64,000 nucleotides of DNA from Achromobacter denitrificans NBRC 15125 (GCF_001571365.1 NZ_BCTQ01000004.1:147976-211975); one strand, 5' to 3'; shown: positions 50,945-59,847, counted from the first letter of the stretch. A program made the numbers and translations. Notes: a model not told the origin generated them from the letters alone.

Positions 50945-51763
50945 ATGTCCGTGACGAGTAAGGGTTTCCCATTGTTCCTGACGTTCGACGTGGACGCCGA
51001 GACCATGTGGACGGCGCGCGACCCCGCCTACGCCAAGCGTCCCATCCTGATGTCCCAGGGGGCCTACGGCTGGAAGGTGGGCGTGCCGCGCGTGCTGGCG
51101 CTGCTGGCGCGCCACGAGGTCAAGGCCACGTTCTTCGTTCCCGGCGTGGTGGCGCTGGCGCATCCGGACATGGTCCGGGCCATCGTCGACCAGGGGCACG
51201 AGGTGGCGCATCACAGCCACACGCACCGCTGGATCGTCAACCTGACGCCGGAGGAAGAGCGGGAGGAAATGGAGCTGGGCTTGGACGCGCTGGCGCGCAC
51301 CGCCGGCTATCGGCCGCGGGGCTGGCGCTCGCCGGCGGCCGAGTTCAGCGAGATCACGCTGGACCTGATCCGGGAATACGGCTTCGATTACTCGTCGAAT
51401 TTCTTCGACGACGATTCGCCCTATCTGCTGGAGATTGGCGGCCGGGCCACGGATATCGTGGAGCTGCCCTTTCGCTGGGTGCTGGACGATGCCCCGTTCT
51501 TCCAGTATTCGATCGTGTTGCCGGGCCGCACCATGCAATCGCCTTCCGCCGTGCTGGAGGCCTGGAAGCGCGAGTTCGACGTGTTGTACGCCGAGGACCG
51601 CATGATGATGCTGGGCATGCACCCCGAGATCATCGGCCAGCCCTCGCGCCTATACGTGCTGGACGAGATGATCCGCTATGCCAAGGCGCACGAGCGGGTC
51701 TGGATCGACCGCTGCGACGTGATGACGGACGATATCCGGCCGCGGCTGCGGAGCGCGGCATGA
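50945..51763 (+). CDS. Polysaccharide deacetylase (NodB-homology) family protein
   Basis: 272 residues, no signal peptide, so cytoplasmic. Carbohydrate esterase 4 motifs are LFLTFDVDAETMW (Asp15 and Asp17) and EVAHHSHTHRW (His90, His94), with RPRGWRSPAAEFSEITLDLIREYGFDYSSN as the third motif. The cytoplasmic location and operon position resemble PuuE/allantoinase-type or peptidoglycan-like deacetylases that act on small C-N substrates rather than polymers. AAGGAG precedes the start. It overlaps the next SDR by 4 nt. Its partners (importer, amidase) suggest it hydrolyses an amide or N-acyl bond of the imported compound. Confidence 0.88.
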   Translation: MSVTSKGFPLFLTFDVDAETMWTARDPAYAKRPILMSQGAYGWKVGVPRVLALLARHEVKATFFVPGVVALAHPDMVRAIVDQGHEVAHHSHTHRWIVNLTPEEEREEMELGLDALARTAGYRPRGWRSPAAEFSEITLDLIREYGFDYSSNFFDDDSPYLLEIGGRATDIVELPFRWVLDDAPFFQYSIVLPGRTMQSPSAVLEAWKREFDVLYAEDRMMMLGMHPEIIGQPSRLYVLDEMIRYAKAHERVWIDRCDVMTDDIRPRLRSAA

Positions 51764-52506
51764 CCGCCGCCCGGCGTTACCTGGTGGCGGGCGGCGCCAG
51801 CGGCATCGGACTGGCGTTCGCGCGCCTGGCGGCGAGCCAGGGCGCGGCGGTGGCGATCCTGGACCGCGACGCGGTCGCGCTGGGCGAGTCCGGCCGCGAA
51901 CTGCGCCTGGCCGCCGCGCTGGCCTGCGACGTGACGGACAGCGCGGCCGTCGAGCAGGCCGTGCGCGAGGCGGCCGGCGCGCTGGGCGGTATCGACGGCG
52001 TGGTCAATTGCGCGGGCGTGGACCTGCGCGCGGACCTGGAGTCCACGCGCGACGAAGACTGGAACCGCGTGCTGGCCGTGAACCTGAGCGGGCCCATGCA
52101 CGTGTGCCGCGCCGCCGTGCCGCACCTGAAGCAGGCGGGCGGCGGCAGCATCGTGAACGTGTCCTCGGCGGCCGGCCTCAGCCCGCTGCCCCAGCGCAGC
52201 GCCTATTGCGCGGCCAAGGCGGGGGTCAATATGTTCGGCAAGGTGCTGGCGATGGAACTGGCCGCCTTCGGCATCCGCGTCGCCACCGTCTGCCCGGGCG
52301 CGGTGGATACGCCGCTGTTCCGTTCCAGCTACGAGGACGGCCCCGATCCGCAGGCCGGCCTGGCCGCCATCCGCGCGCGCTACGCGCTGGGGCGCATCGC
52401 CAGGCCCGAGGAACTGGCCGAGGCCATTCTGTTCCTCAGCGGGCCGGGCGCCAGCTACATCACCGGGGCGACCCTGGCGGTGGACGGCGGCCGGAGTTTT
52501 CATTGA
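51760..52506 (+). CDS. SDR family oxidoreductase
   Basis: 248 residues. Nucleotide site VAGGASGIGLAFARLA, NCAG near residue 80, Ser in VNVSSAAGLSPLPQRSAYCAAKAG with catalytic Tyr and Lys, and TGATLAVDGG at the end. The aspartate in AILDRD after beta-2 predicts NAD(H). It starts 4 nt inside the deacetylase gene and is followed by a second SDR after 46 nt. It likely dehydrogenates a hydroxyl group of an intermediate. Confidence 0.9.
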   Translation: MTAARRYLVAGGASGIGLAFARLAASQGAAVAILDRDAVALGESGRELRLAAALACDVTDSAAVEQAVREAAGALGGIDGVVNCAGVDLRADLESTRDEDWNRVLAVNLSGPMHVCRAAVPHLKQAGGGSIVNVSSAAGLSPLPQRSAYCAAKAGVNMFGKVLAMELAAFGIRVATVCPGAVDTPLFRSSYEDGPDPQAGLAAIRARYALGRIARPEELAEAILFLSGPGASYITGATLAVDGGRSFH

Positions 52507-52552
52507 GGCGCCGCCGCGGGGCCACCGCCGCGTACCGAGAGAGGGCGGCGCG

Positions 52553-53290
52553 ATGAACGCGCGTTTCGAAGGCAGGACCGTGGTGGTGACGGGCGGCGGG
52601 CAGGGCATAGGCGCGGCCGCGGTGCGGCGCTTCGCGGCCGAGGGCGCGCGGGTGGCGGTGCTGGACCTGGATGCGGCCGAGGCCCGTCGGGCCGGCCACG
52701 CGAGGCTGGCGGTCGATGGCGACTGCACGGCGGGCGCGGCGATGGAAGATTTCTTCGCTCGCGTGGAAGCCGAGCTCGGCCCGCCGGACGTGCTGTTCAA
52801 CAACGTGGGCCAGAGCGCGCGCGAGCGGTCCGGCCCCTTCGTGGAGTCGGAAGAAGCCACCTGGCGCTTCGTGCTGGAGGTGTCGCTGCTGACGGCGATG
52901 CGCGCGTCGCGGCTGGTCGCGCCGGGCATGCGGGCGCGCGGCTACGGCCGCATCGTGAACATGAGCAGCGACGCCGCCTTCGCGGGCGACGCGGGGTTGG
53001 CCGACTATGCGGCCGCCAAGATGGGCATCATCGGATTCACGCGCTCGCTGGCGCGCGAACTGGCGCCCGACGGGATCACGGTCAACGCCGTGTGCCCCGG
53101 CGCGGTCCGCACCCGGGCGCACGAGCGCCTGACGCCCGACATCCTGGCGCGCATCGTGGCGCAGACGCCGGCGGGCTTCGTGGGCGACCCGGACGACGTG
53201 GCGGCCGCCGTGGCCTTCCTGGCGTCCGAAGAGGCGCGGTTCATTACGGGGCAGACCTTATTGATCGATGGCGGCCGCTGGATGGTTTAG
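52553..53290 (+). CDS. SDR family oxidoreductase
   Basis: 245 residues. Nucleotide site VVTGGGQGIGAAAVRRFA, Asp in AVLDLDAAE (NAD preference), NNVGQSARER in place of NNAG, Ser-Tyr-Lys set in MSSDAAFAGDAGLADYAAAKMG, and ITGQTLLIDGGRWMV at the end. A ribosome site (GAGAGAGGGCGG) precedes the ATG. It is clearly different from the preceding SDR, so two separate redox steps are likely. The amidase gene follows 30 nt later. Confidence 0.9.
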   Translation: MNARFEGRTVVVTGGGQGIGAAAVRRFAAEGARVAVLDLDAAEARRAGHARLAVDGDCTAGAAMEDFFARVEAELGPPDVLFNNVGQSARERSGPFVESEEATWRFVLEVSLLTAMRASRLVAPGMRARGYGRIVNMSSDAAFAGDAGLADYAAAKMGIIGFTRSLARELAPDGITVNAVCPGAVRTRAHERLTPDILARIVAQTPAGFVGDPDDVAAAVAFLASEEARFITGQTLLIDGGRWMV

Positions 53291-53320
53291 CGGCACACGT
53301 ATGACGGAGACGGGAAGACG

Positions 53321-54703
53321 ATGGACGATTTGACGGGCATGGATGCGGTGACGCTGGCGGCGGCGATCCGGCAAGGGCAGGTATCTCCGGTGGAGGCCGT
53401 GTCGGCGGCGCTGGACCGCATCGCGGCCCGGGCCGATTTGAACGCCTTCATCACCGTGACGGCGGAGTCGGCGCTGGCCGCCGCCCGCGAGGCCGAGGCG
53501 GCGGCGCGCCGGGGCGATGCGCTGGGGCCGCTGCACGGCGTGCCGATCTCGGTCAAGGACCTGACCCTGACCGCCGGCGTGCGAACGACGATGGGTTCCG
53601 CCCTGTACGAGGATTTCGTGCCGGGCGAAGACGCGGTGGCGGTGGCGCGGGCCAAGGCGGCGGGCGCGATCCTGATCGGCAAGACCACCACGCCGGAATT
53701 CGGGCACAAGCAAAGCACGGACGCGCCCCTGTTCGGGCGCACTCTCAATCCCATCGACCCGCGCTACACCTGCGGCGCTTCCAGCGGCGGCGCGGCGGTG
53801 GCCGTCGCGGCGGGCATGGGGCCGCTGGCGCTCGGGACCGACGGCGGCGGGTCCATCCGCATCCCCGCGTCGTGCTGCGGCATCGTGGGCATGAAGGCCA
53901 CGCTGGGCGCCATCCCCAATCTGCAGCCGGCGGACCTGTTCGGCGCGAATTCCTACGTGGGGCCGATGGCGCGCAACGTCGCCGATACCGCCTTGCTGTA
54001 CGAGGTGCTGCAAGGCGCCGACCGCCGCGATCCCTACGGCCAGCTCGACCTGCCGGCGCGCGCGCCGGCCCGGCCCTCGCTGGCGGGGCTGCGCGTGGCC
54101 TACCTGCCCAGCTGCGGCAATCCGGTAGACCCGGAGGTGCTCGCCGCCACCGACGCCGCGGTCCGGCTCATGCAGGAAGACGGCGCCCGCGTCGAGCCGG
54201 TGACGCTGGATTTCGTGTCGCTGGAGCGGCATTTCCTGGTCATCCTGGAGGCGGTGACGGCCTCGCGCGTGGGCGCCAGGCTGGAAGCCTTCCGCGACCG
54301 CCTGGACCCGTCCCTGGTGGCCACGGTGGAGCGGGGCCGCCGGCACGGCGCGGCGGCGCTGCTGGACGCGGTGGCGGCGCGCACGCAGGCTTTCAGCGCC
54401 TTGCAGGCGGTGTTCGAGCGGCACGACGTGCTGGTGTCGCCCACGGTGTCCGCGCCGCCGCTGCCGGTGGAGCAGGACCCCAACGGCATCGTCGAGATCG
54501 CCGGCAAGCCGGCGGGCACCATCCGCGGCGCCTGGTATCCCTACACCTATCCCATGAATCTCACCGGCCATCCCGCGCTGTCCATGCCTTGCGGCCGTTC
54601 GGCGGGCGGATTGCCCATCGGCTTGCAGCTCTGCGGCCGCTGGCACGAGGACAGGCAACTGCTCGACGTGGCGGCGCGCGTGGAGCAGTTGCTGGCCGGC
54701 TGA
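53321..54703 (+). CDS. Amidase (amidase-signature family)
   Basis: 460 residues. The Ser-cisSer-Lys triad is intact: Lys79 in GVPISVKDL, Ser154 in CGASSGGAA, and nucleophile Ser178 in TDGGGSIRIPAS, with the same spacing as in GatA. Length is normal for non-GatA amidases, which hydrolyse aliphatic or aryl amides to acid and ammonia. It is the last gene of the importer operon and ends 11 bp from the convergent Bug receptor stop. It probably acts after or beside the deacetylase in degrading the imported compound. Confidence 0.92.
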   Translation: MDDLTGMDAVTLAAAIRQGQVSPVEAVSAALDRIAARADLNAFITVTAESALAAAREAEAAARRGDALGPLHGVPISVKDLTLTAGVRTTMGSALYEDFVPGEDAVAVARAKAAGAILIGKTTTPEFGHKQSTDAPLFGRTLNPIDPRYTCGASSGGAAVAVAAGMGPLALGTDGGGSIRIPASCCGIVGMKATLGAIPNLQPADLFGANSYVGPMARNVADTALLYEVLQGADRRDPYGQLDLPARAPARPSLAGLRVAYLPSCGNPVDPEVLAATDAAVRLMQEDGARVEPVTLDFVSLERHFLVILEAVTASRVGARLEAFRDRLDPSLVATVERGRRHGAAALLDAVAARTQAFSALQAVFERHDVLVSPTVSAPPLPVEQDPNGIVEIAGKPAGTIRGAWYPYTYPMNLTGHPALSMPCGRSAGGLPIGLQLCGRWHEDRQLLDVAARVEQLLAG

Positions 54704-54713
54704 GGGGGACGCG

Positions 54714-55679
54714 TCAGTTCGGCTGCACCTTGGCGCGCTTCATGACGTCCAGCCATTTCTCGTTTTCCGAGGCCGCGAAGGCCGCGAACTCGTCGGCGTT
54801 CATTTTGCTGGGGATGATGCCGTCGGCGGCCAGCCGCCGGGCGACGGCCGGCATGGCCGAGGCCTCGCGCATGGCCTGGTTCAAGCGGTCCACCACGGCT
54901 CGCGGCGTCGCTTTGGGCACCCAGTAGCCGTACCAGGAGGTCACGTCGAAATCCGGAATGCCGGACTCGGCGATGGTGGGCACGTCGGGCAGCAGGTCGT
55001 TGCGCGCGGCCGAGGTGACGGCCAGCGCGCGCAGCTTGCCGCCCTTGATCTGGGGCAGCACGCTGGCGACCGACGCATACAGCACGTCGACGTGTCCGCC
55101 CAACACGTCGGTCAGGGCCTGGCCCGTGCCGTTGTAGGGGATGTGGCTGATCTGCACGTCCGAGCGCACGTTGACGAGTTCGCCCACCAGGTGAGGCAGC
55201 GAACCGAGGCCGCCGGAGGCGAAGGTGATGCTGCCGGGCTTGGCGCGGGCGGCGTCGATCAGCCCGCGGAAGCTCTGGATCGGAGACTGGGCCCGCACCA
55301 CCGCCACCATGGGCGCGAAGCCGAACACGCCGACCGGCGTGAAGTCCTTTATGGGGTCGAAGTGCAGCGTCTTGAAGATGCCCGGGTACATGACCTGGAT
55401 GGAGGCGTTCATCAATCCGGTGTAGCCGTCGGGCTTGCTCAGCGCCACGTCGCGCGCGCCGATGGTGCCGGCCGCGCCGGGACGCGATTCGATCACGATG
55501 GGCTGGCCCAGCAACGTGCTCATCTCGGGCGTGAGCATGCGGCCGAACGTTTCCGTGGTGGAGCCCGCCTGGTGCGGCACGACGATGCGGACCGGCTGTG
55601 TGGGAAAGGCGGGGGCAGCCGTGGCGTCCGGACCGGACACCAGGATGGCCGCAAGCAAAGGCAGGTGATGCAATTTCAT
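54714..55679 (-). CDS. Bug-family tripartite tricarboxylate transporter receptor
   Basis: 321 residues with a ~22-residue Sec signal ending at DATAAP. FPTQPVRIVVPHQAGSTTETFGRML, then PIVIESRPGAAGTIGARDVALSKPDGYTGL and GGLGSLPHLVGELVN, are the standard Bug/TctC core that closes on a carboxylate ligand in the periplasm. Bug families are greatly expanded in Bordetella and relatives, usually without adjacent TctAB permeases, as here. It is the last gene of the leftward CoA-transferase operon (84-nt gap), so it probably captures the acid that the CoA-transferase activates. Confidence 0.92.
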   Translation of the reverse strand: MKLHHLPLLAAILVSGPDATAAPAFPTQPVRIVVPHQAGSTTETFGRMLTPEMSTLLGQPIVIESRPGAAGTIGARDVALSKPDGYTGLMNASIQVMYPGIFKTLHFDPIKDFTPVGVFGFAPMVAVVRAQSPIQSFRGLIDAARAKPGSITFASGGLGSLPHLVGELVNVRSDVQISHIPYNGTGQALTDVLGGHVDVLYASVASVLPQIKGGKLRALAVTSAARNDLLPDVPTIAESGIPDFDVTSWYGYWVPKATPRAVVDRLNQAMREASAMPAVARRLAADGIIPSKMNADEFAAFAASENEKWLDVMKRAKVQPN

Positions 55680-55762
55680 GGTTGTCTCCCTGTTTGTCGT
55701 AGTGCCGGATGCCGCTGTGCCGCGGTTCGTATCCTGGACGGCGCGTGGCGCGCCGCCGGTAA

Positions 55763-56950
55763 TCAGCGGGGCGGGCCGAGCGCCCCGGCGTTGCGCAGCC
55801 GGTCGATGTCGGCCTCGCCGTAGCCGGCTTCGCGCAGTACGTCCTCGCTATGTTCCCCGGGCAGCGGCGGCAGCGTCCGCAGCGATGCCGGCGTGCGGCT
55901 CAGCTTGGCGGGAAAGCCGGGGCCGCGGTAGTCGCCCTGGGCGAGCGCCATGCGCCGGTGCGCGGCGTGCGGCGTCGCGATGGCCTCGGCCACGTCCAGG
56001 ATGGGCGCGACCGGCACGCCGGCGGCGGCCAGGGATTCGGACAGCTCGCGGCCATCCCGGCCGGCCAGCAGGCGCGCGAGCGCCGCGCGCAGTTCGGCAC
56101 GGTTGGCGATGCGATCGACGTTGCGCAGGAAGCGCGGGTCCTGCGCCAGCCCGGGGTCTCCCAGTTCCGCGCACAGCGTGGCGAACTGCCGCTCGTTGCC
56201 CACCGCGACGTAGACGGGAACCGTGGCGGTCTCGAAAGCGTCGTACGGCGCGATGTTGGGATGGCCGTTGCCGGAGCGCGCCGGCGTCTTGCCGGTCCAC
56301 AGGTAGTTCGCCAGATGCGGGTGGGCCACGCTCAGCGCGCAATCGTGCAGCGCGAGGTCGCACAGTTGCCCGCGTCCGGAGCGGGCGCGCTCGGCCAGCG
56401 CCGCGAGGACGGCGATCGTCGCCTGCATGCCGGTGGCCAGGTCCACCATGGGGATGCCCAGGCGCAGCGGCGGGCCGTCCGCCTCGCCATTGACGCTCAT
56501 CAGGCCGCAAGCCGCCTGCACCGCGGCGTCGTACCCGGGCCGCCCGCCCAGGGGGCCGTCGTCGCCGAAACCCGTGATGCGGCAATGGATCAGGCGCGGA
56601 AAGCGTTCGCACAGGGCCGCGGGGTCGGGCACGCCCCAGGACGCCAGCGTGCCGGGCTTGAAATTCTCGATCAGCACGTCGGCGGTTTCCAGCATGCGCC
56701 AGAAGACCTCGCGCGCATCCTCGCGGTTCAGGTCCAGGATGACGCCGCGCTTGTTGCGGTTCAAGGCCTGGTAGTAGGCCGCGCCGCCGGCATTCACCGG
56801 CGGGCCGAAGGTGCGCGTTTCGTCGCCGGCGGGCGGTTCGATCTTGATGACGTCCGCGCCGTGGTCGCCCAGCATCTGGCCGCAGTACGGGCCGGCCAGC
56901 ACGCGCGAGGCGTCGATCACGCGCAGGCCGGCGAGGCTGGAGGCGTTCAT
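55763..56950 (-). CDS. CaiB/BaiF family CoA-transferase
   Basis: 395 residues from the ATG at 56950. Family III CoA-transferase features are LAGLRVIDASRVLAGPYCGQMLGDHGADVIKIEPPAGDETR, NRNKRGVILDLN, DVLIENFKPGTLASWG, ITGFGDDGPLGGRPGYDAAVQA, and nucleophile Asp170 in GIPMVDLATGMQA, matching Asp169 of formyl-CoA transferase. It moves CoA between carboxylic acids to start beta-oxidation-like degradation. Its first four bases overlap the stop of the upstream unknown gene. A divergent acyl-CoA dehydrogenase suggests the CoA ester is then dehydrogenated. Confidence 0.93.
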   Translation of the reverse strand: MNASSLAGLRVIDASRVLAGPYCGQMLGDHGADVIKIEPPAGDETRTFGPPVNAGGAAYYQALNRNKRGVILDLNREDAREVFWRMLETADVLIENFKPGTLASWGVPDPAALCERFPRLIHCRITGFGDDGPLGGRPGYDAAVQAACGLMSVNGEADGPPLRLGIPMVDLATGMQATIAVLAALAERARSGRGQLCDLALHDCALSVAHPHLANYLWTGKTPARSGNGHPNIAPYDAFETATVPVYVAVGNERQFATLCAELGDPGLAQDPRFLRNVDRIANRAELRAALARLLAGRDGRELSESLAAAGVPVAPILDVAEAIATPHAAHRRMALAQGDYRGPGFPAKLSRTPASLRTLPPLPGEHSEDVLREAGYGEADIDRLRNAGALGPPR

Positions 56951-58050
56951 GTCCGGCCTCCGGGTATGGGGCCGACCAGCACGCCGCGCGGCGCGATCCG
57001 CCACTCGAATGCGCCGTCGCCCTGGTCCAGGCGGCGCGTGACCTTCAGGTCCAGCCGACGATGGTGCGCCGACAAGGCGCCTTCCAGCAGGCAGTTCCAG
57101 GCGTCGAACGCGGCGCCGTGCAATTGCGTCAGGCCGGCCATCAACTTCCAGGTGGTCTGGCGCACGCCGGGCGCGCCGCCGTCCGCGATCAGTTCCGCCT
57201 CGTCGCCCTGGGCGCGGGCAAGCGCCACCATGAAGCGCGCATAGTCCTCCGCCGACCCCTGGTCGGGCAGGCCGAGAGCGGCGGCGGTATCGCTGTAGAA
57301 CTGCATGCCGATCAGGCGGGCGGTGATGCCGCCGAGCCAGGCGGCTTCGTGCGGGCCGTGCAGGGCGATCAGCTCGGGCAAGGCGGTGCGCACATATTCC
57401 ATCGCGTAGTTGCGCCGCGCTTTTTGCAGACGATCCTGAGGCCAGGCGGCGGTGGGCAGCGTGGGCGCGCGGGAAGGATCGAAGTCGGGGGCTTCCTCGC
57501 CGCGCGCAAAGCGCAGGCGCTCGTCTTCGGAGAGATCCCGGTCGTACTCGCAGTAGTAGCCTTCCAGGCCGGGCTGGCCGTCCATCGCCTGCTTGGTGCA
57601 TACGAAGCCGAGCCGGCGCGTGCCCAGCGAGACGCCGTTGTGCCCGTGCCAGCCGCGCAGCACGGCGCGGGACACCTCGCCGGGGATCGCGCACAGCGCC
57701 GTGCCTTGCCAGGCCCAGCGCGGAGTCGGGTAGCGCACCCAGACCTTGCGGGAGGATTCTTCCATGTACTCCACCCGCACGCCGCCGATGGCGTTGGACA
57801 GATAGTGATAGCGCGCCGCGGCCACCGCGGGAGGCAGGCCGGCGATGCCCAGCTTCTCCAGGCCGGGCAGGAATCGCTCCAGATGCTGGCGGCGGAAGAT
57901 GTGGAAGACGAGGTCGGCCGCCTCGCGGCTGCCGCGCCGCGTGACCAGGGTCATCACCAGGCCGGTGAAATAGGCGTGGTACCACTCGGCCACGGCCGAC
58001 CAGCGGGCCGCGTCGCTGCCCGGGGCGGCATGGATGGGAAGAGTCTGCAT
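56947..58050 (-). CDS. Conserved-looking protein of unknown family (367 aa)
   Basis: Start at 58050 (MQTLPIHAAPGSDAARWSAVAEWYHAYFTGLVMTLV). It appears soluble, with no signal, and two halves: the first has FRRQHLERFLPGLEKLGIAGLPPAVAAARYHYLSNAIGGVRVEYMEESSRKVWVRYPTPRWAWQGTALCAIPGEV and RLGFVCTKQAMDGQPGLEGYYCEYD, with several Trp, Tyr and Cys residues that look like an active or binding site. The second is helical (AEDYARFMVALARAQGDEAELIAD). I do not recognise the family. It overlaps the CoA-transferase start by 4 nt and follows the TetR fusion by 14 nt, so it is part of the acid-degrading operon and may be an enzyme acting on the acid or its CoA ester. Confidence 0.75.
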   Translation of the reverse strand: MQTLPIHAAPGSDAARWSAVAEWYHAYFTGLVMTLVTRRGSREAADLVFHIFRRQHLERFLPGLEKLGIAGLPPAVAAARYHYLSNAIGGVRVEYMEESSRKVWVRYPTPRWAWQGTALCAIPGEVSRAVLRGWHGHNGVSLGTRRLGFVCTKQAMDGQPGLEGYYCEYDRDLSEDERLRFARGEEAPDFDPSRAPTLPTAAWPQDRLQKARRNYAMEYVRTALPELIALHGPHEAAWLGGITARLIGMQFYSDTAAALGLPDQGSAEDYARFMVALARAQGDEAELIADGGAPGVRQTTWKLMAGLTQLHGAAFDAWNCLLEGALSAHHRRLDLKVTRRLDQGDGAFEWRIAPRGVLVGPIPGGRT

Positions 58051-58064
58051 GGCGGTCGTCTGTA

Positions 58065-59801
58065 TCAGAGTCGATGGGCGGCGTCGGCGGGGGCGTCCTC
58101 GGACGCGCCGGCCTCGGGCTGGTAGGCCTGGGTCAGGCCGGACAAGACGAAGCGGGCCAGGTGCGTGGCCAGGCGCTCCCGGTCCGCCGGGGTTTCGCCG
58201 GGGCGAGGCTGGTACCACATGGTGGTCCAGTTGATGGCGCCGAACAGGGGCTTCGCGGCCAGGCGCGGGTGCTGGCGGGGCAATTCGCCCGCCTCGATGG
58301 CCTGCGTCAGCACGTTCACGAACAGTTCTTCGTAGTGGTCGCGCAGGCTGATGACTTCGTCCAGGCGCGCGCGCTGTTCTTCGTTGATGCGGCCCATGAG
58401 ATGGGATTCCAGCCCCTGGACCGCCACGCGCTGGTAGGACAGGTGCTTCATGACTTGCATCGCGTGCGCGTAGGCCATCCGGTACAGCCGGTCGATGGCG
58501 CGCACGCCGGGCTGCCGGGCGATGGGTTCGACCGTGGCGATGTTCATCTCCAGGGCCCGCTGGTACACGGCGGTGAACAGGTGCGCCTTGCTCCGGTAGT
58601 GGTGATAGATGCTGCCTTTGGTGACGCCGAGCGCGTCGCCGATCTGGTCCAGGGTCGTGGCGTCATAGGTTTGCTGCGTGAAGGCATCGGCGGCGGCGTC
58701 GAGGATTTCCGCGACGCGGTCGGGCTGGTCGCCGGGGCGGGGGATCGGAGCGTGAGACATGGCGGACGAGGTTCCGGAGGCGGTGGAAGACAGGGGAGGC
58801 CGGATCGCGCCGGCGAGCAGGACGGCATGGGCCTCCTGCGTGCCGGCCGTGGCCTGGTGGAGATGGCGGGCGCGCAGCAGGGCCTGCAAGGCGGCGGGGT
58901 CGGCCAGGGGGGAGGCGCCGGCGAGTTTCATGGCGGCCGCCAGCATCCGCTCGGCCGATTCGCCCGCCGACAGCAATGCCATGGCGCTCAGCAGCCGGAT
59001 GTTGTCGCCCGCCAGGGCCGCGGCTCCGGCCTCGTGCAGCAGCGCCCGCGCCGCGGCCAGGGCGCTGGTGCAGGCTGCCAGGTCCTGGGCGCCGCGCGAG
59101 GGCGCCGCGTCCTCGGCGGGCAGGGCGTCCACGGCTTGCGCGTAGGCCGCGAGCGCGACGCCGTTGGCCTGCGCGGCCGCGGCCAGCCGGCGCAGGGCGT
59201 CGGTGCGCAGCATGGCATCGCGCGCCTGCCCGGCCGGGCCCAGCAGGTGTTCCGGGCCGACGCTGAGGTTCACCCGGGCCAGGCCGCCGGCCGGGCCGGC
59301 TCGGTCCGATTCCACGCCGGGGAGGTCGGAGGGCAAGAGAAACGCGGACACCGCGCCGGCTTCGGCGTGATGGGCATACACCAGCAGCGGCGCGCCGGCC
59401 TCGGCGCCGATCCAGGGCCCGCCGCCCTGGACTCGCCAGGAACGGCCTTCCGGATGGGCCAGGAAGGCGGGCCGGCCGCCGGCGGGATCCAGCGCCTGCG
59501 CCGGATTGGCGGCGGCGGCCGATCGTTGCCGTTTGGCGCGGGCTGCGCCCAGCTCGCCGATCGCCGCCGCGGCGCACCAGGCGGCGGCCAGCGCGGTCGA
59601 CAGCGCCGGCCTCGGCGCGGACAGGATTTCGATCACCGCCAGGACGGTGGCGGGCTGCTGCTGCGCGCCGCAGAGCGCATCCAGGCCGGACTGCGATACC
59701 GGGGCATGCGCGGCGGCGTCCTCGGGCAGGGCGGCGAGCCGGCGCGCATGCGCCAGCCAGCGGGCGGACACGCCAGGGGCAGGGGGCCAGGAGAGGGTCA
59801 T
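58065..59801 (-). CDS. Acyl-CoA-dehydrogenase-like / TetR fusion regulator
   Basis: 578 residues from the ATG at 59801 (AAGGA upstream). The C-terminal ~210 residues are a normal TetR protein: RVAEILDAAADAFTQQTYDATTLDQIGDALGVTKGSIYHHYRSKAHLF as helix-turn-helix, then a ligand domain. The frame continues unbroken upstream into ~345 residues that resemble a degenerate acyl-CoA dehydrogenase: AVSAFLLPSDLPGVESD, RVNLSVGPEHLLGP, AAAQANGVALAAYAQAV, and LHQATAGTQEAHAVLLAGA, where the usual catalytic YEG-x-x-E is replaced. A separate TetR start at 58760 (MSHAPIPRPGDQ) has no clear ribosome site, supporting a real fusion. It likely senses an acyl-CoA and controls this operon and the divergent acyl-CoA dehydrogenase via CATAC-N6-GTATG sites. 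Confidence 0.75.
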   Translation of the reverse strand: MTLSWPPAPGVSARWLAHARRLAALPEDAAAHAPVSQSGLDALCGAQQQPATVLAVIEILSAPRPALSTALAAAWCAAAAIGELGAARAKRQRSAAAANPAQALDPAGGRPAFLAHPEGRSWRVQGGGPWIGAEAGAPLLVYAHHAEAGAVSAFLLPSDLPGVESDRAGPAGGLARVNLSVGPEHLLGPAGQARDAMLRTDALRRLAAAAQANGVALAAYAQAVDALPAEDAAPSRGAQDLAACTSALAAARALLHEAGAAALAGDNIRLLSAMALLSAGESAERMLAAAMKLAGASPLADPAALQALLRARHLHQATAGTQEAHAVLLAGAIRPPLSSTASGTSSAMSHAPIPRPGDQPDRVAEILDAAADAFTQQTYDATTLDQIGDALGVTKGSIYHHYRSKAHLFTAVYQRALEMNIATVEPIARQPGVRAIDRLYRMAYAHAMQVMKHLSYQRVAVQGLESHLMGRINEEQRARLDEVISLRDHYEELFVNVLTQAIEAGELPRQHPRLAAKPLFGAINWTTMWYQPRPGETPADRERLATHLARFVLSGLTQAYQPEAGASEDAPADAAHRL

Positions 59802-59831
59802 CGAGCGAGGATCCTTATGCGTATCAAAGTC

Positions 59832-59847
59832 CATACTTGAAGGTATG
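59832..59847. promoter_or_regulatory. CATAC-N6-GTATG site 1, probable TetR operator
   Basis: CATACTTGAAGGTATG: 5-bp complementary arms with a 6-nt centre, 31 bp upstream of the TetR-fusion start. It has the same arms and spacing as site 2, 92 bp away. Confidence 0.65.
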
